Shown: piece by piece, positions 54,352 through 62,854 of the stretch
Layout: every line of letters begins with the position of its first letter
Numbering within the stretch: position 1 is the first letter of the stretch
From: Clostridia bacterium
GTDB lineage: Bacteria > Bacillota > Clostridia > Oscillospirales > CAG-272
Reading direction: 5' to 3'
Assembly (NCBI GenBank): GCA_017453205.1
Contig: JAFTKO010000016.1
Location: forward strand, 1-64,000
Length of the DNA stretch: 64,000 bases
The notes under the pieces: generated by a model
What the model was told of the DNA's origin: nothing
Databases searched by the model: none
Seen by the model: the letters and a program-made list of their open reading frames with translations, nothing else
Position numbers and translations under genes: made by a program

Positions 54352-55230
54352 TTATTTTCTATGCTTTCGGCGGAAATCCGAGGGGGAGAGTCCTGTCATC
54401 CGTTTGACAAGGGCGGAGAAAAATTTGACGTCGCGATAGCCCACCATTTCGGTGATCTCGGCGAGGGTGCGGTGGGAGGAGGTCAGCAGACGGCAGCCCT
54501 GCATTACGCGGTAGTTTTGCAGATAGTGGACAAACGAGATCCCCGTGTCATCCTTAAACCGCTTGCTGATGTAGGGGAGGCTGTAATTGAGCCGCGCGGC
54601 AAGCTCCTGCAAGGTCAATTCCTCCATGTAGTGCTCGGCGACGTAGTTGGTCAAAAAGGCGCTGATGTCCTGTCCCGTCGCCGCCGCCTGCGCGTCATCC
54701 AAACGGCGCATGGTCAATAGCAACAGCTCGATGAGGTAACAGCGCACCATTTCGGTATACCCCGCCTCGCGCGTTTGTGCTTCGGTCTGCATCAGCGAAA
54801 GGAGCTTTCCGATGCGTCCGTCATCATCGTGAAAGACGATGTGCGCGGGGTTTTGCACAAGCGCTTGCATGTTAAAGTGCAACAGATAGTGCTCAAGGAG
54901 CGTGCGCAGACTTTTGGTACCTTTGAGGATGGGATCAAGCAGCTCGGGCAAAAAGAGGCAGTCGAGGTTGTCAAAGCCATCTCGATCGAGTGCGCGGTAG
55001 GAGTGGCGGCTGCCGTAATCGACGATCAAATAATCGCCCTCGGTCAGCACGGAGGTCTGTCCATCCAGCGTGTGCTCGACTCTGCCGCGCTGAATATAAG
55101 TCAGCTCTAAAAAGGCATGGTCGTGCAGAGAAACTTTTTGCACGTTTGGGTGCAGTGTCAAGTAAAATTTTTCCCGCGAGAGGATCTGCAAAATCTCCGA
55201 CCAGTGAAATTCTTTTTCCGATCCTATCAT
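54352..55230 (-). CDS. AraC-family transcriptional regulator
   Basis: 292 residues. N-terminal cupin (about 35-110: SLHDHAFLELTYIQRGRVEH) and a C-terminal double HTH (about 190-290) with LTLQELAARLNYSLPYISKRF, then EITEMVGYRDVKFFSALVKR and the hallmark TGLSPSDFRRKHR. Divergent from the rhamnosidase gene, so it probably senses a sugar (rhamnose or an oligosaccharide) and activates that gene. No signal peptide. Confidence 0.93.
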   Translation of the reverse strand: MIGSEKEFHWSEILQILSREKFYLTLHPNVQKVSLHDHAFLELTYIQRGRVEHTLDGQTSVLTEGDYLIVDYGSRHSYRALDRDGFDNLDCLFLPELLDPILKGTKSLRTLLEHYLLHFNMQALVQNPAHIVFHDDDGRIGKLLSLMQTEAQTREAGYTEMVRCYLIELLLLTMRRLDDAQAAATGQDISAFLTNYVAEHYMEELTLQELAARLNYSLPYISKRFKDDTGISFVHYLQNYRVMQGCRLLTSSHRTLAEITEMVGYRDVKFFSALVKRMTGLSPSDFRRKHRK

Positions 55231-55262
55231 AAAAATGCCCCCTGTTTTTCAAAGAATATCGG

Positions 55263-55291
55263 TTGATTTATTATAACATATTTGGTATACT
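55263..55291 (+). promoter_or_regulatory. Promoter of the GH78 gene
   Basis: TTGATT (55263-55268), 17-bp spacer, TATACT (55286-55291), in the 108-bp region shared with the divergent araC-type gene. Confidence 0.85.
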
Positions 55292-55338
55292 ATATGCAAG
55301 AGTTTTTTTGAAATTTTTTATACGGGAGGAACCTTTTT

Positions 55339-57603
55339 ATGAAAGCGTTTGCCAAATGGATCACTTCTCCCCGCAATATGGGGAGCGCTACAGCTACCTT
55401 TCGCCGTGATCTTCGCACGGAGAAATCGATTGAAAAAGCCGAAATCACAGCTTCGGCAATGGGAATTTATGCCCTGTATGTCAATGGTGGGCGCGTCGGA
55501 AAAGGCGTGCTGACACCGGGTTGGACGAGCTACCGCCACCGTGTGCAATATCAGACCTATGACGTGACCGCGCTGTTGACGGGAAATGACCGCATCGAGC
55601 TCGGGCTTGGACAGGGCTGGGCGGTCGGATGTCTCGGTTGGAAAAATACCAATCATTATTATGCCGATGCCGCCTCGGTCATCGCATGCTTGACTTTGAC
55701 TTATGCCGACGGTTCGGTCGAGCGCGTTGCCACCGATACCGATTGGGAGGTCTACACCTCACAGGTGCTATTTTCCGAGATCTATCACGGCGAAACGGTG
55801 GATCGAACCGCGCCGATTGAGTACATCGGGAAAGCCGTCCTTTCGGACGTGGAGACCGAGCTGATCCCGCAGGTGGGCGAATGGATCACGGAACAGGAGA
55901 GACTCGCGCCCATCGAGGTCATCCGCACCCCCAAGGGAGAGACCGTGGTCGATTTTGGACAGAATATGACGGGTTATGTCGAGCTCCGCATCCAAGCACC
56001 GCGCGGCAGCCGTGTGGTGTTCCACCATGCCGAGGTGCTCGACAGGGACGGCAACTTTTACAATGACAATTACCGCTCGGCACGCAACGAAATGACTTAT
56101 GTTTGCAGTGGCGGCGAGGATGTGTTCAAGCCGACCTACTCTTTCCAAGGCTTTCGCTATATCCGCTTTGCGGAATACCCCTTTGATGAGGTGGACATGA
56201 ACGGACTCCGCGCCGTGGCGGTACATTCCGATATGAAGCGCACGGGCTACTTCCGTTGCGGAAATGAAAAGATCAATCAGCTTTATCACAATATTATTTG
56301 GGGACAAAAGAGCAACTATCTCGACATCCCCACCGACTGTCCGCAACGCGACGAGCGCTTGGGCTGGACGGGTGACACACAGGTCTTTTGCCGCACGGGC
56401 GCCATCAACTACGACGTGGAAAAATTTTTCCGCAAGTGGCTTGGTGACGTCGCTCTTGAGCAAACGCCCGAGGGGGCGGTCAAGGGTATCGTTCCCACTT
56501 GTCTTTCTGTCGGAGATACCTATATTTCCGCCGCATGGGGCGACGTTGCCTGTGTTGTGCCGTGGCAGATTTATCTCGCTTACGGCAACCGCGAGTTGCT
56601 CGCAGAGAATTTCCCCATGATGCAAAAGTGGGTGGATTATTTGCACAGCACAGGACCAGCGGAATATCTTTGGCTGGGCGGTGTGCATTACGGCGACTGG
56701 CTTGCCATGGACGGGAACTCCGAGCGGTGCCATGGCGCAACCTCCAACGATCTGATCGCGTCGGCTTTTTTTGCCTATTCCACCGAACTGCTCGTCAAGG
56801 CGGGCGAGGTGTTGGGCAAGGATATGACCGCATACCGCGCACTTTACGCCAATGTGCGGAGCGCTTTCCGCGCGTACTTCATGGAGAACGGGATGCCTAA
56901 GGAGAGCCTTCCGTTGACCGAACCCGTGTCCGAGGGGGCAACTCCCGGAGACCGTTTTCGCCGTGGAATGACGCAGACCGCCTTGACGCTGATCCTGCAT
57001 TTCGGACTTTGCGACGAAAACGAGAGAGCCGCTCTTGCGGCCAAGCTGGTTGGCATGATCCGTGAGAACGGCATGCGCATGACCACGGGCTTTGTGGGAA
57101 CGCCGTATCTGCTCCACGCGCTTTCCGAAAACGGCTATCCCGATGTCGCTTACGCACTTCTGATGCAGGAAAAGACACCCTCATGGCTCTACTCGGTCAC
57201 GCATGGTGCCACCACAATGTGGGAGCACTGGAACAGCCTTAAGGAGGACGGTAGCTTTTGGAGCACGTCGATGAACTCCTTTAACCACTACGCTTACGGC
57301 GCGGTGTTTGATTGGATCTTTGGTGTGGCGTGCGGCATCACCCCCGTGGAGAGCGCCCCCGCATACCGTGAGGTAAGGATCGAACCGCACCCCGACCGAT
57401 GCCTTGGGTTTATCGACACCTCTATCGATACCCGCAACGGTCTGATCCACTTGCATTGGTATTATAAGGGCGACGCCGTATATTATGAGATCGAGGTGCC
57501 GCAAGGCGTGACCGCGCATTTGCGGTTGCCCTCGGGATATACCGAGGCTTTGCAGGGCGGCGTCTATCACTTTGCGGAATCATCCTGTGAGGATCAAAAA
57601 TAA
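55339..57603 (+). CDS. Family 78 glycoside hydrolase, alpha-L-rhamnosidase
   Basis: 754 residues, GGGAGGAACC before the ATG. N-terminal beta-sandwich (YALYVNGGRVGKGVLTPGWT) and second beta domain (DFGQNMTGYVELRI) come first. The (alpha/alpha)6 catalytic barrel follows, with the GH78 signature DCPQRDERLGWTGD around residues 333-346 (the Glu is the likely general acid). A C-terminal beta-sandwich ends in RLPSGYTEALQGG. No signal peptide, so it acts on imported rhamnosides such as flavonoid or pectic fragments. Controlled most likely by the divergent AraC-type gene. Confidence 0.9.
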   Translation: MKAFAKWITSPRNMGSATATFRRDLRTEKSIEKAEITASAMGIYALYVNGGRVGKGVLTPGWTSYRHRVQYQTYDVTALLTGNDRIELGLGQGWAVGCLGWKNTNHYYADAASVIACLTLTYADGSVERVATDTDWEVYTSQVLFSEIYHGETVDRTAPIEYIGKAVLSDVETELIPQVGEWITEQERLAPIEVIRTPKGETVVDFGQNMTGYVELRIQAPRGSRVVFHHAEVLDRDGNFYNDNYRSARNEMTYVCSGGEDVFKPTYSFQGFRYIRFAEYPFDEVDMNGLRAVAVHSDMKRTGYFRCGNEKINQLYHNIIWGQKSNYLDIPTDCPQRDERLGWTGDTQVFCRTGAINYDVEKFFRKWLGDVALEQTPEGAVKGIVPTCLSVGDTYISAAWGDVACVVPWQIYLAYGNRELLAENFPMMQKWVDYLHSTGPAEYLWLGGVHYGDWLAMDGNSERCHGATSNDLIASAFFAYSTELLVKAGEVLGKDMTAYRALYANVRSAFRAYFMENGMPKESLPLTEPVSEGATPGDRFRRGMTQTALTLILHFGLCDENERAALAAKLVGMIRENGMRMTTGFVGTPYLLHALSENGYPDVAYALLMQEKTPSWLYSVTHGATTMWEHWNSLKEDGSFWSTSMNSFNHYAYGAVFDWIFGVACGITPVESAPAYREVRIEPHPDRCLGFIDTSIDTRNGLIHLHWYYKGDAVYYEIEVPQGVTAHLRLPSGYTEALQGGVYHFAESSCEDQK

Positions 57604-57631
57604 CAGAAATCTTATCACTGTGTAAATATGT

Positions 57632-57677
57632 AAAAAAGCTGTTTTAAACTCTGAAAAGAGAATGAAACAGCTTTTTT
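57632..57677 (+). terminator. Terminator of the GH78 gene
   Basis: AAAAAAGCTGTTT (57632-57644) pairs with AAACAGCTTTTTT (57665-57677), with an inner CTCT/AGAG stem. A near-identical terminator lies after the esterase gene at 62776-62822. The rest of 57604-57845 is AT-rich, with a GCTTTTTCTTTGACCATATA word near 57763 that recurs inverted at about 27923-27955. Confidence 0.88.
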
Positions 57678-57845
57678 ATAAAAAGACAAGAAAAGTATAG
57701 CAGGATATCAGAGTGTAGACCAAAAGTACAAAAAACGTCAAATTGCTTAAAACCTTTATTCGCTTTTTCTTTGACCATATAGGCGCAAATGAAAAAAGGT
57801 TACGATCCCGCTCACATTCCTCGGTTTCCTGCCTATGGCGGGGTG

Positions 57846-58214
57846 TTATGCTTTCGGTTTTCCTTTAAAGATCAAGCAAGCGAGATAGCCGAAAACCAGC
57901 GCGGCGGCAATGCCTCCGGCGGCAGACGTCAAGCCTCCCGTCAGCGCACCCAGCAAGCCTTTTTCGTCCACCGCCTCGCGGACCCCCTTGGAAATCAAAT
58001 ATCCAAAGCCCGTCAAGGGGGTCGTCGCTCCCGCTCCCCCAAAATCGACCAACGGCTTGTATAATCCGATCCCGCCTAAAATCACCCCCGCTACCACATA
58101 GATCACAAGGATGCGCGCGGGCGTCAGCTTGGTTTTGTCGATCAGAACTTGCGCAATGACGCAAAGAAGTCCGCCTACCAAAAAGGCGCGAATATACGGT
58201 AAAATGTTTTCCAT
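57846..58214 (-). CDS. spoVAE: Stage V sporulation protein AE
   Basis: 122-residue inner-spore-membrane protein with about four helices. YIRAFLVGGLLCVIAQVLID, KTKLTPARILVIYVVAGVIL, GLYKPLVDFGGAGATTPLTG and FGYLISKGVREAVDEKGLLG are SpoVAE signatures. Part of the SpoVA channel that moves calcium dipicolinate into the forming spore and out during germination. It follows spoVAD by 36 nt. Confidence 0.95.
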   Translation of the reverse strand: MENILPYIRAFLVGGLLCVIAQVLIDKTKLTPARILVIYVVAGVILGGIGLYKPLVDFGGAGATTPLTGFGYLISKGVREAVDEKGLLGALTGGLTSAAGGIAAALVFGYLACLIFKGKPKA

Positions 58215-58250
58215 TGAAAACCTCCGAAAAAAGGTAAAGTAGGGGATATC

Positions 58251-59258
58251 TTATGAGATACCGCCCGTAATTTCCAGCAAATGTGCAACGGCGGGGATGT
58301 TTTGCCCTTGCTTGATGCTGTCGGGGCTCATCATGGCACCGGTGGAGAGGAAGAGGATGCGGGAGAGGTCGCCGCGGAGAAGCTTGGGGAGCAGATAGGA
58401 GGCGAGGACGACGGCAGAGCAACCGCAGCCCGAGCCGCCGCCGTGGACGTCCTGCTCTTTGCGGCGGTAGATGAGCTGACCGCAATCGGTGTAGATGTCT
58501 CCGAGCGGGAACCCGTCGGCACGCATCAGCTCGCACAGGATGGTTCCTCCCTCATAGCCGAGGTCGCCCGTGACAATGAGATCATAGTCGCACGGACGTG
58601 TGTCGGTGGCGCGGAAGAAGCGCACCAAGGTGTCCTCCGCCGCGGGAGCCATCGCCGCCCCCATATTGTTGGCGTCGTTGACCCCGCGCTCCCGAACAAT
58701 ACCCGGCATGGCGCGCCGGACCACGGCGTGCTTTTCTCCTTTTTGGGCTTTGCGCACAAGGAACGCCCCAGAGCCCGTCACCGTCCATTGCGCGGTGGGG
58801 GGACGCTGCCCGCCGTACTCGATGGGCGTGCGGTATTGGCGCTCCGCAGAGCAGTAGTGCGAGGAGGTCACGGCGGCACAGCGGTCAAAGATGCCGTTGG
58901 AGACAAAGGTTGAGGCAAGCATCAGACTTTCGGCACAGGTCGAGCAAGCGCCGTAAAGCCCGAAATAGGGGATGTCAAAGGCGAGTAACCCATAGGCGGA
59001 GCCCACACACTGGTTGAGCAGGTCGCCCGCAAACAGCGCGCCGATGTCGGTGTCGCGGAGCTCGGCTTTTGCAAGCACGGTGTTAAACGCCATGCGTTGC
59101 ATCTCACTCTCCGCCTCCTCCCAGGTCTTTGCACCAAAGCGGTCGGTGTCGTCGCACAGATCAAACAGGTCGCCCAACGGTCCCTCGGTCTCTTTCTTTC
59201 CCACGGCGCTCGCTGCGGCAAGGATGGCGGCGTCGAGGTCGATATATTCTTTTGGCAT
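58251..59258 (-). CDS. spoVAD: Stage V sporulation protein AD
   Basis: 335 residues from ATG 59258 (AAAGGA upstream; the TTG five codons earlier overlaps that site). Thiolase-fold protein that binds dipicolinate; GLYGACSTCAESLML and the C-terminal DVHGGGSGCGCSAVVL match SpoVAD. Cotranscribed with spoVAE. spoVAC, the usual first gene, is not upstream; a repeat-filled region lies there instead. Confidence 0.95.
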   Translation of the reverse strand: MPKEYIDLDAAILAAASAVGKKETEGPLGDLFDLCDDTDRFGAKTWEEAESEMQRMAFNTVLAKAELRDTDIGALFAGDLLNQCVGSAYGLLAFDIPYFGLYGACSTCAESLMLASTFVSNGIFDRCAAVTSSHYCSAERQYRTPIEYGGQRPPTAQWTVTGSGAFLVRKAQKGEKHAVVRRAMPGIVRERGVNDANNMGAAMAPAAEDTLVRFFRATDTRPCDYDLIVTGDLGYEGGTILCELMRADGFPLGDIYTDCGQLIYRRKEQDVHGGGSGCGCSAVVLASYLLPKLLRGDLSRILFLSTGAMMSPDSIKQGQNIPAVAHLLEITGGIS

Positions 59259-59364
59259 GACGGTTCCTTTCAAGGTCGTTTTTTTCTTTTAGTATGCCAT
59301 GACGGCGGTGATTTATGCTAATCTCTAATAAAAATGTAGAACATATATTTTCATTCATTCTTTC

Positions 59365-59548
59365 GGGAGCCCGTTTTGGGTGGTGGTACCAAAACGGGTG
59401 CGGGAGCTATTGTTGGGATAACGCGATCAAACATCCCTTTACCGTCAAAAAACTACGGAATAGCGCACAAACACCCCCACAATATTCACATCATCCCTTT
59501 TTGAAAGTTCTTGAAGGTGTCGGAAACTTCTTTCAAGAAGTTTCTGAC
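59365..59548 (+). repeat. Long repeat module, copy L5, with hairpin copy 11
   Basis: CCCGTTTTGG (59370-59379), loop GTGGTGGTA, CCAAAACGGG (59389-59398), then GGGAGCTATTG and CATCCCTTTACCGTC words. Ends with GTCGGAAACTTCTT (59519-59532), loop TC, AAGAAGTTTCTGAC (59535-59548). The rest of 59259-59661 has no ORF. Confidence 0.87.
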
Positions 59549-59661
59549 AAAAAATATTTTGAGATTACTATTATTCTGTTATTTTTTTTGCCGAAAAAGG
59601 GGGATTTTTTTGTTTTGAAAAGGACGAAAAAAATTTTTTGAAAAAATTCCGAAAAAATTCA

Positions 59662-59690
59662 TTGACAAGCGGTTTTTTGTATGATATACT
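59662..59690 (+). promoter_or_regulatory. Promoter of the SH3-like lipoprotein gene
   Basis: TTGACA (59662-59667), 17-bp spacer, TATACT (59685-59690). Confidence 0.88.
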
Positions 59691-59791
59691 ATTCTCGGAG
59701 TATTAGCGGAGCTTGCGCTCCCGATTTTTATAAATTGAGTTGAAACCGCTATATTTGAATGAAAGAAAAGAAAGGAAATGAAAATTAGGAA

Positions 59792-61273
59792 ATGAAAAAA
59801 AGAATCCTCGCCCTGCTTCTTGCAGGCATTTTGACCGCTTCTCTCGCATCTTGCGTGACTACAAAGGATAGAAACCCCGGCGACGATACCGGAACGGGTA
59901 CCGAAGCATACCAAACCCGCGATGACGGAACCGGCACCACCGCGCCCACCCCCGTCACATGGACGGATGTCGATGAGACGGTGTACGTCACCGCCTCCAG
60001 TATGACCTTGATCGGCGTGGAGAATGCCTCCAACACCGTGGTGGTCAAGCAGGTCGACAAGCTGCAGCGCATTAAGCTGGGCTCCAACAAAAAGGATATC
60101 GTGGTCAAGGACGGCGTGCAGTATTATGCCGACCACGCCAATCTGACCAACGCCGATCTTTTGGGTGAGACCATGACCACCTGCAACAAGACCACGATGT
60201 ATGCAAACGGCTCTGCCAATATCCGCAAATACGCGAACTCCGAATACGTTTTTTCGTCTATTATCAAAACACTCAGCATAAACGAGACCGTGACCGTGGT
60301 GGCAAAGGGCGACAAGTGGTATAAGATCGAATATCAGGACGGTAACGCGACCAAAAACTATTTTGTGTTTGCTTCGTTGCTTTCCAATGAAAAGGTGACC
60401 GATCCCGACGATCTCGACAACTATAATCTTTCCGTGTTTACCGATTGCGATCCTTACCTTACCAAGTATGTGTCCACTTACGCATTGGCATGCCGCGTGG
60501 CTCCCTCCAGAAAGGCAACGGCGCAGATCTATCTTTCCGAGGAGGATGCCGTAACCGTGGTTGCAACCGGCATGATCGACGGGATGGAATGGAGCAAGGT
60601 CATCATTCCCAAGGAAGAGAGCGAGGGAACGGGACTTGATTACTACGAAGGCTATGTCGCTTCCGACTGCTTGGCGGAGACCAAGGGCGGCGTTTCCAAG
60701 ATGACACTGGCACAAATGCTGGCACAGTACGATAACTTTAAGGCGCTCGATACGGCAGAGACCATGTATGTTGTTCACGGCGAGAATGAAAAATATTGGA
60801 CGGTCAATCTGAACGTCCGTTCCACACCCGAGTTTCCCAAGGATAATTCCAATATTGTAGGTTCGGTCACGACCAAGGACGCAGTGAAGGTGGTTGCAAC
60901 CGGCGATGCCGCAGAGACCGTATGGGCAATGATCGAGTACGGCGAGGGTGAATACTACTTTGTCAGCTACAAGTATCTGACCACCGATCCCGACGGCGAT
61001 GAGGCGCCCTTGACCTTGGATCAGTTGATTGCCATGTATCCCGCATTCACCAAGTGCACCGAAAAGACGGTTTACGCCAACAAGGTGGTCAACTGCAACA
61101 CCGCTCCCGTATATCAGACCGAGGTCTCCGAAAAGTTGGAGAAGGGCGAGGCTGTTACCGTTGTGGCAGAGGGTAAGGTCAAGTATGTTGACTGGTACAT
61201 CTTTAAGACCGCCGAGGGCAATTACTACTTCGCGGGACAGGATCTGTTCAGCGAAAGCGCACAGGTGGGTTAA
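59792..61273 (+). CDS. Lipoprotein with SH3-like repeats
   Basis: 493 residues. Signal peptide with lipobox LASC (Cys21), so anchored to the outer face of the membrane. After a Thr/Gly-rich linker there are about four repeats of roughly 90 residues, each 'N-x-R-x-x-x ... V-T-V-V-A-x-G-x-x-x-x-W-x-x-I' (SANIRKYANS with ETVTVVAKGDKWYKIEY; NVRSTPEFPK with VKVVATGDAAETVWAMIEY; a last one with AVTVVAEGKVKYVDWYIF). These resemble bacterial SH3b domains that bind cell-wall peptides. No catalytic domain. Own promoter and terminator. Confidence 0.8.
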   Translation: MKKRILALLLAGILTASLASCVTTKDRNPGDDTGTGTEAYQTRDDGTGTTAPTPVTWTDVDETVYVTASSMTLIGVENASNTVVVKQVDKLQRIKLGSNKKDIVVKDGVQYYADHANLTNADLLGETMTTCNKTTMYANGSANIRKYANSEYVFSSIIKTLSINETVTVVAKGDKWYKIEYQDGNATKNYFVFASLLSNEKVTDPDDLDNYNLSVFTDCDPYLTKYVSTYALACRVAPSRKATAQIYLSEEDAVTVVATGMIDGMEWSKVIIPKEESEGTGLDYYEGYVASDCLAETKGGVSKMTLAQMLAQYDNFKALDTAETMYVVHGENEKYWTVNLNVRSTPEFPKDNSNIVGSVTTKDAVKVVATGDAAETVWAMIEYGEGEYYFVSYKYLTTDPDGDEAPLTLDQLIAMYPAFTKCTEKTVYANKVVNCNTAPVYQTEVSEKLEKGEAVTVVAEGKVKYVDWYIFKTAEGNYYFAGQDLFSESAQVG

Positions 61274-61282
61274 AATTTATCT

Positions 61283-61316
61283 AAAAAAGGGCGAATTTTT
61301 CGCCCTTTTTTCTCTT
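61283..61316 (+). terminator. Terminator of the lipoprotein gene
   Basis: AAAAAAGGGCGAA (61283-61295) pairs with TTCGCCCTTTTTT (61299-61311), a 13-bp stem with T-tract. Confidence 0.93.
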
Positions 61317-61336
61317 TTTTGACCTTTTCTTTGATC

Positions 61337-61365
61337 TTGACACAGCAAAAAAATCAGAGTATAAT
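61337..61365 (+). promoter_or_regulatory. Promoter of the ECF S-component unit
   Basis: TTGACA (61337-61342), 17-bp spacer, TATAAT (61360-61365). Confidence 0.92.
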
Positions 61366-61389
61366 ATTACCATCAAAACCAAAGGAGTG

Positions 61390-61908
61390 ATGACTTTGAA
61401 ACAAAAAAGACTTCGTCTAATCGTATTCAGTGCTATGTTTTGCGCACTGGTGTTTGCCGCAACCATGATCGCAGTGCCCGCGGGGATTGGAAATGTGAAC
61501 CTCGGTGACGGCGTGCTCTTGCTTTGCGCGTGGATGTTGGGCGGACCTTGGGCGGCGGTTGCCGCAGCGGCGGGAGCGGCTTTGGCGGATCTCGCGCTTG
61601 CCTATACCGTTTACGCACCCGGGACCTTTGTGATCAAGGCATTGATGGTGGTCGCGGTGCTTTTGATCGTCAAATTTGCGCCCAAGCTGCATATGTCCGC
61701 GCGTGTGGCGCGCATCGTATCGGCAGTGTGTGCCGAGCTTGTGATGGTGGGCGGATATTTTGCTTACGAGGCTTTGATCCTGCAATACGGAATTGCCGCC
61801 GCGGCAAGCATTCCCTTCAACGCCGTACAGGGCGCGTTTGGCATCGTGCTGTCATTGGTGGTCTATGAAGTGCTCGCCCGCGCGGGCATCAAGGTCAATC
61901 AAGACTGA
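61390..61908 (+). CDS. ECF transporter S component
   Basis: 172 residues from ATG 61390; a TTG two codons later (61396) has a better spacing to AAAGGAG and is an equally good start. Six hydrophobic segments, with the substrate-binding-protein-like pattern IVFSAMFCALVFAATM, GNVNLGDGVLLLCAWMLGGP and APGTFVIKALMVVAVL. S components bind a vitamin or cofactor and team with a shared AT/T module; none is nearby, so it probably uses a group II shared one. The substrate is not visible. Followed 37 nt later by an esterase. Confidence 0.85.
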   Translation: MTLKQKRLRLIVFSAMFCALVFAATMIAVPAGIGNVNLGDGVLLLCAWMLGGPWAAVAAAAGAALADLALAYTVYAPGTFVIKALMVVAVLLIVKFAPKLHMSARVARIVSAVCAELVMVGGYFAYEALILQYGIAAAASIPFNAVQGAFGIVLSLVVYEVLARAGIKVNQD

Positions 61909-61945
61909 AGCACCCAAAATTTATCGAAACGGAGAACCGAAAGCA

Positions 61946-62752
61946 ATGCAATTTTTTACACATGAAATTACATTAAACGGCTATCGGGCGCCTTTGCGGT
62001 GTTATATTCCCGATGCGGCTCCCCATGCAAGATATCAAACCGACCGCCCCGCGGTGATCGTATTTCCGGGCGGTGGTTACAAAATGACTTACGGCGGCGA
62101 GGCGGAGCCCATTGCTTTGCAGTATTTGGCGGCGGGGGCATGTGCTTTTGTGCTGGATTACAGTGTCTTTCCCGCGCATTTTCCGCAGGCGCTTCTCGAG
62201 GGCTTGACGGCGATCCGCTTTGTGAGAGATCATGCCGAAGAGTACGGCATCGCTCCGAAAAAGATTGCCGTTTGCGGTTTTTCCGCGGGCGGGCATCTTG
62301 CGGCGTCGACGGGAACCTTTTGGAACGAGCCCTGTCTTGACGGCTTGTTGGAGGGTGACCGCGCGCGTTACCGTCCAGACAAAATGATCCTTTGCTATCC
62401 CGTAACGACCTACAAGAGCCACGGCGGTTCTTTTCAAAATTTGCTTGCGGGGAACGAGGAAGAGCTGACGCCCGAGATGACGACCTTCCTTTCGGTGAAC
62501 AACCGCGTGGACGACGAGACACCGCCCGCGTATATTTGGCACAACTGCGATGACAAGAGTGTGGCGGTGGGCGAGAGCTTTTTGTTTGCCAAAGAGCTTT
62601 GCGACCACAATGTGCCGGTGGAGATGCGCGTTTATCCGTCCGGCGGGCACGGCGTTTGCCTTGGCAATTATATCACAAAAGAGCAGGATTTTGGTGATGA
62701 CAAGCCTTGCGCGGGTTGGGTTGGCGATACCTTGCCGTTTTTGTTCCGGTAA
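61946..62752 (+). CDS. Alpha/beta-hydrolase, esterase-like
   Basis: 268 residues from ATG 61946 (weak GGAG upstream). PGGGY at 41-45 serves as oxyanion hole (HGGG-type motif), GFSAGGH has nucleophile S113, and YPSGGHGV has the probable catalytic His. The family includes acetylxylan and feruloyl esterases (BD-FAE type). No signal peptide. Probably cotranscribed with the ECF S component. With the GH43 and GH78 enzymes it suggests breakdown of imported plant oligosaccharides. Confidence 0.85.
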   Translation: MQFFTHEITLNGYRAPLRCYIPDAAPHARYQTDRPAVIVFPGGGYKMTYGGEAEPIALQYLAAGACAFVLDYSVFPAHFPQALLEGLTAIRFVRDHAEEYGIAPKKIAVCGFSAGGHLAASTGTFWNEPCLDGLLEGDRARYRPDKMILCYPVTTYKSHGGSFQNLLAGNEEELTPEMTTFLSVNNRVDDETPPAYIWHNCDDKSVAVGESFLFAKELCDHNVPVEMRVYPSGGHGVCLGNYITKEQDFGDDKPCAGWVGDTLPFLFR

Positions 62753-62775
62753 AACAAAATAAACAGAATATCATA

Positions 62776-62822
62776 AAAAGCTGTTTTTACCTCCGAAAGG
62801 GAGATGAAAACAGCTTTTTTGT
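62776..62822 (+). terminator. Terminator of the esterase gene
   Basis: AAAAAGCTGTTTT pairs with AAAACAGCTTTTT, with an inner CTCC/GGGAG stem, closely like the one at 57632-57677. Confidence 0.88.
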
Positions 62823-62854
62823 AATAACGCTTTCAATTGTTTGTTCAAAAAAGT

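Noticed and set aside
55768..57117. 449-codon frame opposite the rhamnosidase gene
   Set aside because: Antisense shadow of a GC-rich catalytic domain without start signals.
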